NCBI GenBank assembly: GCA_964035545.1
Contig: OZ037769.1
Span: 5,700,429 to 5,764,428, forward strand
Direction: 5' to 3'
DNA from: Bugula neritina
Taxonomy: Eukaryota > Bryozoa > Gymnolaemata > Cheilostomatida > Bugulidae
Length of the DNA stretch: 64,000 nucleotides
Within the stretch, counting starts at the first letter, position 1, and the number at the start of each line of letters is the position of its first letter. This document shows, piece after piece, positions 35,901-50,900 of the stretch. A model generated the notes under the pieces. It searched no databases. It was not told the DNA's origin and worked only from the letters and a program-made list of their open reading frames with translations. The position numbers were made by a program, and so were the translations under genes.

Positions 35901-38900
35901 AATTATATTTTATTGCAAATAACATCATTAAAAATGTTGCTTACATTCTATAATAATTATAATAAATGAGTATATAAATTGTAGAATTTGCATTTACTTT
36001 TTGGTTTAACTAATATATACTTCAAATTATGTCAGCGTTTGCTATATAATACAATTCATTACTTATATATCCCATTTAACATTATGATTTACAAAATAGC
36101 TACAAAGTTCAAATAAATAGAAGACAGGGGAGTTTCAAAGCATAGTGTGGCACCAATAAACTGTTTCAGATGTGAGCAGGTAATAAAATGTATTAATGTG
36201 TGTGGTCAGGAGGTCACACACCTGCTAACAGGTGTGGGCAGGTACATGGAGATAATTTATGATCATACATTGCAAACCACACCTCACAGGGGTATATTGC
36301 ATACTGATATATAACTATATAACAGCTTACCACCAATGTATACAATAATGTTACAAGTAATGGGCATTTTAAATTCATTCAATAAATTAAAATCAACTCA
36401 AATTACATTTCTGATGATTAATAATGATTGAATTTGAAAATAAGACTTTTAAGCTATCGCTTTTACAAAGCTGTTGAACTGGCGGTTCAATGAAGTACAT
36501 TCTAACATCCTTAGCTATGTTAATAACAGAGAAGACTTTAGAGTAGAATAGTATAAAATATTATTATTGTTACACACTACTATGATAATCAATATTCAAT
36601 TAGCTGCAAAGGGGTGACAGAATGTCTGGGGACGTGTTGTTGCTATGGTTACAGGTTTTGTTGTTTAACGCTTTGGTATAAATAATAGTTAATAACAATA
36701 TTATGCAAAAAAGTAAAGGGACTGGTACATTATATACATTACATATATAAGTATAAGACTGATGTTACAAACGTAGTGATGTAGGATATTCATGCCATCT
36801 CCATTGAACTAATGATTTGTATTGCCTGCAGGAGGCATCTACGTCTGCTAGCGATATTTATTATGTAAAGTGAATAATTTCAAAGGATCTGAATGAGACA
36901 CCTAGACAACTGTCTGACTTGCCACTTGCTTGTCAAGTCTCACTGTTTTTATTGGTTGACATTTTCATTAGCATGAAAAGCGCCTAACAAAATGCCTAAC
37001 TTGTTAACACAATAAGATGCTTTTTATCAATATTTATGTTGTTTATACATCATTGACTGTCCTAATTACATTTCAGTTGTTTGCATCCTTCACTAAGTTG
37101 TTTACGGATTCCATGTTAAAGAGCAGGAAAGGGATTTGAATATGCCTTCTGGGTATTCTTCTATTTATTGACTTGGAGAACTAGTAATTATTCATTAATT
37201 TACTCTGCCAAGTCGATTTCTGTGAAAGAGAAACTTTCATACATCGGCTTGAGTTGGAACTTGAGATTTACTAGCATCACCATTAGTCAATAATATGAGT
37301 AAACACAAAGTCATGCTAGCTGCTGAAGACATCAAATGTGTGTCCAAGTAGTACTCATGTGATTTAGCTTATGATGTAATCTGCATCTATTTCCTCCAAA
37401 CTCAAAGTTCGTCCAGGGTACTATGTCGAACCGAACTGAGTTTGTGTAAATTGTTAGTCTCAATAAGATTTATATTACTAAGGACAACTAACTCAAAGCA
37501 ATGAGATATTCAAATACACAAAGTTACCACATACCTTAGAGAAAATGCAATCTACACAAAATTAAATGGCATAGATTTTCAAGAAAGGACCATTATCATA
37601 ATAATAAATTCAAAGGGAGGAATTTTTCTCCAAATATCTTCGAGACTAATTCCAAAGCATGCTCACGCATACATATGATATATAATACTCTAACAATACA
37701 GAAAAAAGCCGTCACATCAGAAAACTTCTAAGGATAAAATAATTGCAAAAACAAAACAATGTAAATAATCAAGGAAAAAGGATTGCATACATGCAGTATT
37801 GCAAAACAAAATTACTAATTGAAATGGGATTACATCCAAAGCAGTGATACTAGAAGTTGGTAATTCCTGGAGACGTGTAACTTTTAGGAGTGGAATGTTT
37901 ATGACCAAGAGTTTCCTTTACCAAAAACTCCTGCGTCATAAACATCTGGGAGAAGATAGGTGCTGGAGAGTGAGTCAGCACACAGTTGAAGAGTGAGAGT
38001 GGAACCAACATGTCAACTGTCACAACGCTATGAATCACTCCATACTTCAAACAACCAACAACTGAAATGCATTGCCAAAAAACTGACATTGCAATGAAAA
38101 CTTGAACAGCTTTTTGACGAAATTGAAATTACCATTTCGGTTCAGCTCCATTAGATGCATTTAAAAGAGAAGTTATATCAGAAATTTTATATTGTCTCGA
38201 TCTAAATAGGAAAAAATACAATGAGGCAGTCATCATATGATGATATATAGGCAGTGATCATATCATATGATCATATGAATTAGCAATGGAATAATGCAAA
38301 CAAACATTATGATAGTCCTACAGCCATACATATGATAGCTAGTTCTGGTGATTGTTGTAAAAGTGGGTGAGATGGGAACAGCCTAACTGGAGAAGATATC
38401 AGATAGTATATGAACTAACTAAATGCTGAGTCAATAGCTATTCTGCTGTGATTATACTTGAGCCAAAGTTGCTATTTGCTTATTGGTATGGAATATAGAG
38501 TATAGACTATAGAATATAAAATATAGAGTATAGACTATAGTGTATAGGCTGCAGAGTATAGACTGTACAGTGCAGAGTATAGATTATAGACTATAGTATA
38601 AAGAGTATAGACTGCAAAGAATAGACTGTACAGTGTAGAATAGAGACTTATATAGAGTATTATAGACTATATTATAGTGTAAAGAGTAGTTAAGTAAGAC
38701 TTGACGCATATCAGTGCATATATATGTATATCTTTTAGTGCAATGTAATTAGATTTCTTCCCCACACCTACGTGTGCCCATGCTCCAATGACAGCTATTG
38801 TTCTTAATAACGCTGCTGGAAATACGATATAGAATTACGGGTGGTTTGAGTAGTAATGGTGACTGGTTCCGCCCTACTCCATTGACAACCCACCACTTAT

Positions 38901-41900
38901 TTTCTCCTTCCTCCATGCTGTAACCTAGATTAATAGGGTTAGTAGATGCATGTACATCACAAAAATCTTTTTTTTACTATAAGTTTAATTTCTACAATCA
39001 TAATACACTATATAGGTATTATTTTCCTATTATGAACTACATCAGTTTATTGATTTATCACTTTATTGACTTATATACTACTAAAGCTACTGTATGTCTT
39101 ATATTACTGACAGATTTATGCAAATTTATAGCAATTTAATAAGTGCAGATAAATTGAACGAAATTTGCATTACTGCATCCCTGGTCAGGTTAAAACGAAA
39201 TGTTATTGCAATATCAAAGGCAAAAGCTGGAAATTGACGTCAATGGTCCATTGTGAAAACAGCTTTAAGCTACTATAGTCGCAGGATATGCTAAAATTCA
39301 ACATTCAAACAGTAGCAATATTAAGTGTGTATCTGCAGTAGAATCATGGTTGCAATGAAGAGAGAATAATTAAAGTTTCACAACTAGCAATTTAAACTAA
39401 CCATGTTTTGTTTAGCTATCAGCTAATGATGTACTTATTACATAATATAAATACTTTAGCTTGTAATAACAACTCTGGCTATTATTTCAGTATTAATAGG
39501 TTACTTACTATATGAGTTGATATTCTGAATAACATAAAAGGCCTGTTATTAATATTTGAAAATTTCCCTTAGCCTTTTTTACAATTATATATCATGCTAA
39601 AGCACATGTTATTGCCAAATTAGGTGACACATTGGCAGACATTGTTTTTTATACATAATATTATAATTGAATTTATATACTGAAATTTTCTAAATATAAT
39701 TTATATCACAGTTAATTTTCTATGCTAGAGAGAATATTAAAGTTTTTGTTTGGAATAGTGCCAACTAGCCATGAACTCTGAACATAGTTCCCACTGGAGG
39801 AGAATAAGTGCTACTATTTGAGCTTAATATCGGCTACAGTGATGAGAAAACATCAATTTGTTCTACTCCCTAGGTTCTAGCCTGTATTACAGCACTGAAA
39901 GTTTATGATCTCGGCTAATAACAGTGAAGTATCTCCGTATAAGCAATATTGTTTACATGAGCAGAAAATCACGGCTCAATATCTATGCCTAATCTAAGAA
40001 CAAGTGCTACTCAAGTGCAACTTGTTGTGGTACTTGTTAAGTTCTCAATTGCAGCTATAAATAGTATGACCAACTCAGAAAAGTAATTCACACTCAAAAC
40101 TAGAAAGTAATGGTCTTGAGTTTTATTCATAGTTGAAATTATCTCCACACCCTAAGCTGCCAACAGTTTAAAATGCAAACAGTAAGCCTGACTAAACATG
40201 AACTTAATTTATTCTGAACTAAAATAATGCTGACAATGCAGTAGCACCAGTTTATAACTAGACATGAAAGAAAAAGAGATTGGCTCATTGCCAAAATCAG
40301 CAACAAGACTATGATATTTGCCATGTTTTATTAGACATACTGGCTACACTAATAGCTAATGGTATCTATTCTTAAAACACCACTCGTGCCAAATATAACA
40401 CTGCAATTATTACTCCTTCTTCTAATCAGTTACATCTTAAATGTCGCCTTTACACACAATACAAATGACATAATATGAGGTATATTTTTGTATGTAGATA
40501 GTCAAGCTCCAATAGAGAGTGTAATTGCTAGTACACCATCTCAAATGGCCAGTTTCGAATAGAATTTTAAACTACATTGCCAAACAGCTTTTGACTTGCC
40601 ATACAAATACAGTGCTAAGGGAACATAGTGGAAGTGAAAGAGGGGGGGTCCCTTAGAGTGCCCAACAACCAGGAGGGATGACAAGTCACAGACTATACAT
40701 ATGCAGATAGACAACTTCTTTCGAATACTATATGTGTAAATAACAAAGTGGTGCTAGATTTGTTATTCAGTATGCACTGTTTATAATAATAGATTTGATC
40801 TATTAATAGCTTAGAGTTTAACATTATAGTAATATTACACTACATTGTCTTCAGGATTGGGCCACCTATCACATGGCGAAATATCTTGTTTACTAACAAC
40901 CATATCATAAAATTTTCATTGCTCGTATTTCCGCTGCACGTGAGTGAACTTTCAACAGTTTACATCAATATTTCCTTCAACTTCAAAATATGATAAAATA
41001 ATTGGGTAAGCAAATGTCCAAATAAAAACTGACAAAGTCCCTAAAATTAGAAAACCTGTCACTCTGTCAACTTGACTTTAATGGGCTTAACACACAACCA
41101 CCCAACAACCAATCATTATGGTTGAAGCAATCAAATTTGATGTAATCCTTTACTGCCTGCAACAGTTCCTAGTTTGAATTGGCTGCTAGATTATGAAACC
41201 AGAAAAACAATTGTGTTGTTTACTTCCGCATCAGATGCTGTTTACCTCCCACCATTTTCTATTTTTAGAGTCAGGAGTAAAGTTTTAATCAGGGGTGTTG
41301 TGGGTGTCCATTTGGTACCAAAATATTGATAGCTTAAATGAACTAAACTCAACTTCCTATTTTAAAGTATGTAATCGGAAAATCTCGGTTTGCTAATTCA
41401 AAAGTGCCTAAATCTTTCATTGTTGACACCTTCAAGGTGTACCAACAGTCTTACTAGGTGAATTAGGAATCGTTCTATAAGCAGCTCCGAGTTTGGGGTG
41501 ATTGAGTGCAGTAGTTTGGGGCTCTACAGTTAAGAGCTCCAACATAAGCCCCCAACTCCAAACTCGAGAGCCCTAAACTACTGCACTCAATCACCCCAAA
41601 CTCGGAGCTGCCTATAGAATAATTTTTATATTAATACTGAGGACGTCACCAAGAATTAGTATTTGCCAGGGTTACAGACCAGTATAATATTACTTTGGGT
41701 GGAGGGGCATATTATTAAGTTCAAAAGCTGAGAGAGTGGTACGGTGAACATACTGGGGCTTTTCCAACTCCTTGCTCAACAGATGACATTACTCAGTACT
41801 GCTAGACAGTTTAAGTTCAAATGAGTGCGAGTTGAAAATATTATAGTCGCAAGTATAAGAAATAGAAACAAGGAAATTGATGAGTTTGTTTAACCAGTGT

Positions 41901-44900
41901 AACAATGCCACTGTTGCATAATAATTGGGATTCTAAACTAAAACATTGCAGTCCAGTGTAGCATTAAAATTCACCTTAACATAGAAATAAAGCTTTTACC
42001 AACGGAGTTCATTTACTCTTTGTCCTTGGGCACTCTGGTGCATGTAAACCTACTTTATTATTGATCTCAAACCTGCTATTACTACACCCAAACAATCGTA
42101 GTGAACTGAAAACTATCGGTTCTACTGCTTAAGAGGATGTGGAATAATCGTGGTGTTATTTTGTTTTCCATTTCGCTAGGGCAATGCGCAGGCAGCTGAA
42201 ATCAAAGCCTATATTTCCATTACACGCATGAGCGAATACCGAGGGCAATATTTATACTTAGCTAGCGATGCGTTATAATAACCGAGTTGAATGCATTCGC
42301 GCATCATTAAACATCTAGCTGTAGCGCTAAGCAGTCGTACCTTTCACCCACAGTCATTGATTACCCACAAGTTTTACACTGCACAGTATAAACGCCGCCC
42401 TCTGGGATAACATTATCATTTAAAAACTGAATTACTACGTACCAACAAGTTATCATTACAGCAAACAGCCGAGTATAACTTATTCAAGTCGAATCAATCA
42501 AATTGGTAAGTTTTCGATTTCAAGGTTTTCAATTCAGTAATTGTAAATGTAATACTAATTGTACAGTTTTTATACCTACATATTCAATTTCGTATTGGTC
42601 ATTTGACAATAATAACTAATTTTCAAATTATGCACAGTGCTGAGGCTTCAAAGAATATGGTGTCTATCTACTAAGGCAAAGTAAAGGTTCAATATTAGTG
42701 TTTTTAGTAAAACCTTACTCCAGCTTGTATATCACTCACTAATGATAAGTTATGCTATACTTATTGAACTAGAAGCCGCCATTTATTTTGATGAATTACA
42801 ATTTAGTTGTTCCACAGGAGCCACCCTCGTTATTAATAATTTGAATTATAATAGTTTCAAATATGGCTTAAGAGATCACAAACTTGCATTTAAGTAGAGC
42901 TTAACTACTGGGTGTTAACCTGAATCTGCGATAGGAAGACAGTATTAACTTTAACTGAAACCACATCCCCAAAAGTTTTCCCCACCCTCTGTACCCCTGT
43001 GTACCCTCTTTACAATACTAGATTTATAAGCCGAGGTGACATTTCTATGTAACAATTTTTTTGCAGATAGATTATATTCCCTGGAAATACCCAACTTAAG
43101 AGATGCTAAAATGGGCGAAGACCAGTCAAAGAAGGGTATCAGATTGCAGTGATGCTCATCTGGAGACTTGTTCTAATCTCTCGTCAGACTCCTCCTCTGA
43201 ATCTGGGATTATTCTACCAATAAGATACCACGACAAGCGAGTAAGCCGTCCAAAGAGTTTGGCCCTATCCTCTACTGATGTGTTGGATATTGACCATGAA
43301 CAATCGACATTTGTGAGCCGTAGACCTCAAAGGACTGGTTCAACTCCTCTTTATTCCAGTTGCAGTAGAGCTAATCGCCATAGTATGATCGTAATCTCTA
43401 AGGAAGCGCCAGACCATTCCAGATTGCGACATCTTACAGCCGATGGCATACCAACTCATAACAACAACAACATCTTGAAAATCTCTACCAACCCCCAGGA
43501 GGGTAATGACAGTGTACTTAAAATCTCTACAGCAGATGGCGATAAACCTAAATCTAGAAACTCTTTTTGGAAGAATTTTCGAGCAAAAGCCCAAGGCAAG
43601 AAAACAGATAAAAAACTAGCCAAAGCTCATTCCATATCTAATTTACCAGCAATAAACAAAAGTGAAAGCACTCGCTCTAACTGTAGTGACATTGACACTG
43701 AAATAATGGCTGATCTTACCCCAACTCAACCTACTACTTCAGACGTTGAATCTTCATCTGTGATTTTAAGAAAAGCTCAGCGTCCTCTGGCTGAAGCCAC
43801 ATCGCCCACTAGAAATAACGTGACCAGAAGGCGAAGCTTCAAACTGCTACGGAAGCAGAATGAAAACAAAAAGCCAAAAGCTTTTTCAAAAAACACCTGT
43901 GAACCCTTGTCAATAACTCCTAATTTCGATGGCGAGTTTCTCCCAACTGAGTCACCAGACAGTGGAATAAGTAGTATACGACACCCTAGTAACACAGACT
44001 CAGACTATGAGGGTAGAAATAGCCCTGTATCACCCATTACTCCGATTGATTTAGGCTCTAACAACCCTAACTTAGTGGACCTGAAGCAGCAGTTCACTGA
44101 TGCCGTATTACAGTATTTAAACGAAAGGTTAGAGAAGAAAGGGTATAACAGCGTGGTGGACAGGACGTCGTCCTCATCCAGTATAATGTCAGATGATGGT
44201 GCGCCTGATATTTTCTGCTATGATACCGATACAGTGGCAAGAAGACCAGCTCACAGACCTAAACCTACAGTTGAACTGACACACTGACACCCCAGTTCTT
44301 CCAAATACCAAGCTTAGACATTCTTTATATTAATGAGTTTTGATGTTGACAATTTCCTTAATGATGTGGAAGTGCAGAGTGTTGTAATCGCCAGCATTTT
44401 ATTGAAAATTCTTCTCATTGACAATTTTAATTTATTAAAAACCTCATAGGTATTTAACGTAATGTATTTATGTAAATATTCTACCATTTTGAGAAAGGAG
44501 AAATGTACATTATGTAGTAATAGTAACTGTTAAAACGTTATTTATTAATTTGTGTTCACATATGGTATGAAGCAGTGTGCTCCACTGATAATAAAATACT
44601 GATTATACTGACTGAATCAATTTCTTCTTCAATTAGAGTAATTGTTGGCTAATTATTCATTCGACAGCTAATTGCACTGAGGCAGCCATGTGATATCATT
44701 GAGGGCAGCACATATAGCACTCCAGATGTTCCTTAACTTTACACAGCAATACATTTACAAGCTCAAGATGCACAACGTCTTGCACTGTAAACAAATTAAA
44801 TTAATTGTATCAATTAATACTATCCGTACACTCATTACTGAATGGATATTACAGTTTAGGTAGTCTTGGCTATAGGCCAATAGGATAATCAGACAAGGCA

Positions 44901-47900
44901 GCAACTTTTTATGGCAGCTTAGGAATGCAGCAAACATACTTATTTGCAAGGATAACCAGTTGAAACAACTGGTTTAGCAACTGTGAGTTTATAATAGAAT
45001 GATTGCGTCAGCATGAGGGAGAGGAGCCTTGATAAGGTAAAGTGTAAACAGACTAGGATGATAGATAACAGAGTTTAGCATACAATCTCAGTCAGTATGT
45101 CTAGTTGAAATTTTTTCTGCTACAAACTAATGAGATACCATCTTAGTAAAGTTGAGAGATGATTCATGATTCACTCAAATCTACAGGCAGATAATCATTT
45201 CCCTAAAGAGTATCAAATGGTCCCTCAATTACTTTCACTGGCACCACACTGATAGAGGAAGCGGTTTAGCTTTTAAAAAATTAACAGAGAATGAATAAAT
45301 ACAGGTGGACTGAAGATCAGCACCTGCATAGATTAGTGGCCAGGTAGATCGGAAGACCTTGTTAGATCACTCGGTCATTTGTACTCAATCCAATTACAGT
45401 TTATACTTTAGCTGGTTTCTCCACTAAATAGATGCATTCATTCATTTATATTTTCGGCAAATTAAAACAGACAGTAACAAAATTAATCATAAAATAGTTC
45501 CAAAACTATACTAAACAATATAATATAGCTAGCTACGTTACATTATACTATATGGTAACCTATACAATAACGAATATTGCACCTTACCACTACCAAGTGT
45601 ACTATACTCAGTAATCAACAACAAGGAAAACCTCACTGTACTCTTTTCTTGGATGCCTTCCACCATTGACTAATCTTACAACTAATATTTACAAGTTGTA
45701 TTCCTGCCATTTTGAAAATAGATACATGCTTAAATTCCAAAAAAAATTTTTCGGATAGTTTGTGTGTAAAACAGAAGAAGAATGCAAATGGAGCTCACAG
45801 AGAATTAAGAGTAGATTCTACATACAAAGTAAAAACCTTACAGGCATATATTGATACGCCAAGCTAATGAATGAATGAGAATGAATGATGTGAAATTGCA
45901 AGAACTTGGATTGAATAGAGATTGTACAGAAAGGAAGGAAGTAAGTTACAAACATTGGATTGAAGGAGCAAATGCTAACCAGTGTGTAGTATAAGCTGCT
46001 ACTAAAGAGGATGTTTATATGTATACCAACCCAGCAGTTGATTGCTCTGAGTCTATCACAGATTATAATGAAAAATATTGCTAGTCAGGCTGATTACAGA
46101 AAAACAAGTTTTATTTTCAGCCTTGTTTTTTTTAAGTTTTGACTTGGCCACCACTAATATTATTATGAAACCAGCAAAGAATGCATTGTGCAACTTCCAT
46201 AAGTAAGTTTGGACTAGGTGGGGGCCTGGATTGTTAGCTCTCTTAAGCTTAAAATACATCAACGCAATTACTATTTACAGCCAGTAATCCATCAAAGTAC
46301 TAGATTAGGCCTGGCTCAGCGATATTAATTAATATTGTGATTTGTGGTTCCCATGTTGATTAGTACAGAGTTGTTTACAGGGAACTCCGTAATACAGATG
46401 ATACAATAATACTACGTGATGGAACACAACTTTTCATTGTTTCTCAACCCAATCAATAGATGGTTAAACATATTAAGCACCTGCTATTCACACAACGTAC
46501 TCCTTATGCACAATGAGTTGTAACTGTATACCACACTCTTACGTAAGTTGAACATTGTTATGACTAAGAGGCTCAAAGAATCCTTAGTGCAAATATGAAT
46601 CAATACGGAAAATCTAATATAATATCGCTGCTTGAAGTGGAAGCTGCACTGCTATAATATTTGTCATCAAAATGAACATCAAAGAGTTTGTGATTATAAC
46701 TTTAGACAGCGTAGTTCAATGCTGACGCAAACAGCAGTCACTAAAATTATTTACGAGTGAATCTAGTTATGATTAAAAATGTTATTAGTTTACAGTATGG
46801 GAAGATTATTAGCAAATCCAGAACGTTATGAATTCATAAATTTGGAATTTAACATTTTTCCATCTTGGAACTATAAAAATTTTTACTGATCAAGGCAGGG
46901 CAGTTTAAGGAGTAAGCTATAGAACTTTACATGCGAGATGCTAGCAATGCAGGCTACACAACTTGAGAGGTTCACACAATCTTATGGGAATGATGAGAAA
47001 CAGGGGCACTTGACAAGCACTTGTCCTTAGCATGTCTATAAACACCAACCATCACTTGACAAACCCTTCAACCTGGGAGACAATTAATAGCTGGCAATTC
47101 GAGTTGCAAGCTTTGATACATGATAGTTACTAATAAACATACATCTCCGGAATATCAAGCTAGACCAATAATGTTTGTAGTTTGCGAGACTGATGTGGGT
47201 GCAGTAATAGAGAAACTGAGAAAAACCTGCATTGGAAACGAGAAATATCTTGAAGGAAATTATACTATCCGGGAAGAAAGTTTCACAAAATCAATTTAAA
47301 GAACTGAAAGTGTTAAAACTTCTCAGTTGCTGCACTGGAGAATTTGCAAGCAATACAATATTACTCACACGACTGTTACATTATTTAGCTATTATATATT
47401 TTGGTTGATAAGGTGGATTCTATGTTTCACCATGGATTCAATATTTTCATATATTTGGACAGGAAGCTGATTGTATTGTATATATACAGAATAGAACACT
47501 TATAATTACATCGTCCTTATGGTGACCCAGTCACATCCTTGGATTCATAGTTGAGTTTTCATATATAGCACATGGAAACCTATCTCTATGGCTATAAATA
47601 GACCATTATAGTTAGGTTAATGGATTTGTTTTAAAATATTATCAACTGAAAGTTCAACAACCAAACTATCAAGGGTAAAGGCTGAGGCTACCAATTTATT
47701 TCTAGTATTCACTGGTAAAGCTTTTATTTTGCCGTTAACCTAATCAATAAAGCAGAAAAACAGAATAAAATAAATCTATTTAAAATGACTTTAGGATAAA
47801 CTATAAAAGTCAAAGTACTAAATGATAATGTGATAGGTGGTATTTATATAGCTGAACATTAATTTGAATTATTTTAAGTCCATATCTGACAATTTTCAAA

Positions 47901-50900
47901 GTTAATTTGATAAGATTGACTAAAACCGTACCACAAAGTCTGGTGGATGATTAATGGTGAATGTGTTTTCAACATCTCAGACACATTTACAAGAGCATGG
48001 GTCTCGCCCTCACACCTTGCGAAGCTTCAGCTAGCTCATGCAACTGGAGCTAATTCAAAATCAGTTTTTATTTCTTTTATAAACTTTGGTTTAAGCTCGT
48101 TTGTCAATTTTAAACAAAGGCTTTGCCATCAAAACTCTGTTGACTACTCAATGATAATGAGATCCTATTTAGCTTGACAGTCTAGCACCAGTGACTTGAC
48201 AGTCTAGCACAGGTGACTTGACAGTCTAGCACAGGTGACTTGACAGTCTAGCACAGGTGACTTGACAGTCTAGCACAGGTGACTTGACAGTCTAGCACAG
48301 GTGACTTGACAGTCTAGCACAGGTGACTTGACAGTCTAGCACAGGTGACTTGACAGTCTAGCACAGGTGACTTGACAGTCTAGCACAGGTGACTTGACAG
48401 TCTATCACAAGTGAGTTGACAACCTACTACAGGTGACTTGACAGTTGAGCACTAGTGGTTTGACAGTATAGCACAGGTGACTTGACAGTCTGGCACTAGT
48501 GATTTGACAGACACCTTTTAGAAAATGGAAGTAGTACTGGGCAGTAACTACTCTCTTCAGCCAGGACTTGCCCATACTTCCCTTTTATCTTGTAATTGAA
48601 ATGAACTTTGCGTAAGTAATAAGCCTTGCAGGGTGACAAGTCCCATAAACAGGGTAGTGCATTGCAAATATAGTTTTCCTTAGCAACTTTCTGTTTAATT
48701 CTACTTCCTGTATTATCTTCATGGAAACCAGAATGTATAATGATTATAATTATCTTCAATTGAGATGTTTTACTGAATCCAGAATTCAAAAAGAAAAATA
48801 TTTCATTTTGGTCCTCCAATCAAAGACTTGTTTATGTGAAAGGAGAGGTTTAGCATCTAATAAAAATGACACCCCTTTATTGCTCTCTGTATCTAACCAT
48901 AAATGCATATAAATGAACTCATGTTGGTGGATTTATGGTTGTCAAGGTGAAACAAAACAGCATTATGACTCATAATCTGGCATATCCAGAGTTGCTCAAA
49001 GCCAGGTGAGTGTGTAATAAAGTTAGTGATGAGTTGACATGATTACATGATCATTATCCCTTAGTGAGCTATTCTAGAGTAACAAACTGATATTCCAACC
49101 ATTGATGCACCTATAGGCAGGAATAGAGTAGAGATTTGAGATATTCAAAGTGACTAAGGCAAGTTGAGCTAATATAGGGAGTATTAGACAAACATCAAGC
49201 CTAATATTTCACATAAATATTTAGTGAGCTAATAGTTGTGGGTGGTAACCACATAGAGTTCAGTGCATTTAGACTAAGAATTTGCTGGCATGTTGTTTAA
49301 AAACTTGGTACTTGTGTGTACATAGCTGTCTTTACAACATCCTGGTTTACTTGATAATTTCCATCCAATAGCGGACACTTTTACTAGAGCTATATTTAGT
49401 AAAAGGATGTTCCATTCTACCAGCACAAGAGTTGGGGGTGGTAATTAGGGATTTCTAAACAACAGGAAGTGGATAAAGTTCGTAACAGAAATGCCTACTG
49501 AATTGGAAAATTGGAAAAAAGAGAGAATTGAAATGTGTAGGAGGATTTGAGTAGATACACTGTCAGGGAGTTTAGTTGTAACAACAATGTTGTAACATTA
49601 TAACAGAACATTTGAGTGGGCTGTACTACGTAGTCAAATAGCAGTCTGGATTTTCACATTTCTAAAATAGAATGTTATAATAAAAATATTTTGTAGAAAG
49701 CAAATGAAAAGGAAATCAAAGAATTTACAAATTTTCATTATAAATAAAGGATGAAATCATGCATGTAATAAACTACTGGGTTATCCAATATATATTATTA
49801 TTGTAAACGTGCCTACTACTTATAACTGAAAATAAAATATATTAACTGTATACACTAACTATTATAAACTAAATTGTAAACACTTTAGATGGTGGCACGT
49901 AAGCCGTGATAAAAAATAAATATCGGCAGAACTGATTATGGAAATTTTATGAATAATTAATAGAAAAAGAGTTAGATATTGGGCGTTGACAGAGTTGATA
50001 GCTGGCGTATTCTCTTTTAATAGTATTCCTGCCAGCATATCTTAATGAGTTACAGGAAAACTTCATTAGCTTACTCGAAAATAATTTATAGCTCATAATC
50101 TAGCGGTGTTTTTTCGTAAAATACAAAATAGCTGTCCTAACTGAGACAGATAGATGCATGAAAATGAAGCCATATAAGCAAATAGTTAGGTTGAAAAATA
50201 AGAATGATATTGCTTTGATTATTTTATTAAAAATTCGGAGATACACTTAAAGGAGCTAAACCTTGCTGTTTCTATAAGACTCTACAAATTATATAACTAT
50301 ATTTTATAACATCACTTTTGCTAGTTGATAACAAGAACAGAAAATAATATAGTGTTTGGAAAATTCTAGAAAATTATAAAATCCCTAGTTTTTAAGGCCA
50401 AATAGCACATGCCGCAGTGGTAAAATTAAGCTGCAATAGAGTTTGTTATGAAGACAATTCGATGATGCTAAATTATTAAAAAATCAAGATGAATTTACAA
50501 GTTCCAATGTATTAACACAACAAATAATCACGTTAACCTAGTTTGTCACCAAATTAGCATAAGTTAGAAAGGGTAATAGTTGAAATGTTGTTTTGTAAAA
50601 GGGTTAATCCTAAAGGAATGCCATATATTATCACTCATTATTCTAAGTTTTAACCTCACTTTTATCAATTAAATCACCCTAAATATTCTGATTAGATACC
50701 CAAAACAGGAAAATAATAACTGAAACATCTTAGGAATCTGGTGAAGGCCACGTGACAGGTAGCAATGTGATGAACACAACTAGAGAGCAAATACTAATAA
50801 TCTGGATATAGTTGAAGAAGATTGTGTATTCCGGTAACCATGGTAACAGCTAACAGTAGAAGCAGAGAGTTTCAATACATAGAAGCAAAGGACAATGCCA

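Noticed and set aside
36600-41460. Possible further adaptor exons in the long intron
   Set aside because: No Pro/Tyr-rich open stretch with matching acceptor and donor phases was found on the minus strand, though a short phase-1 exon could be missed.
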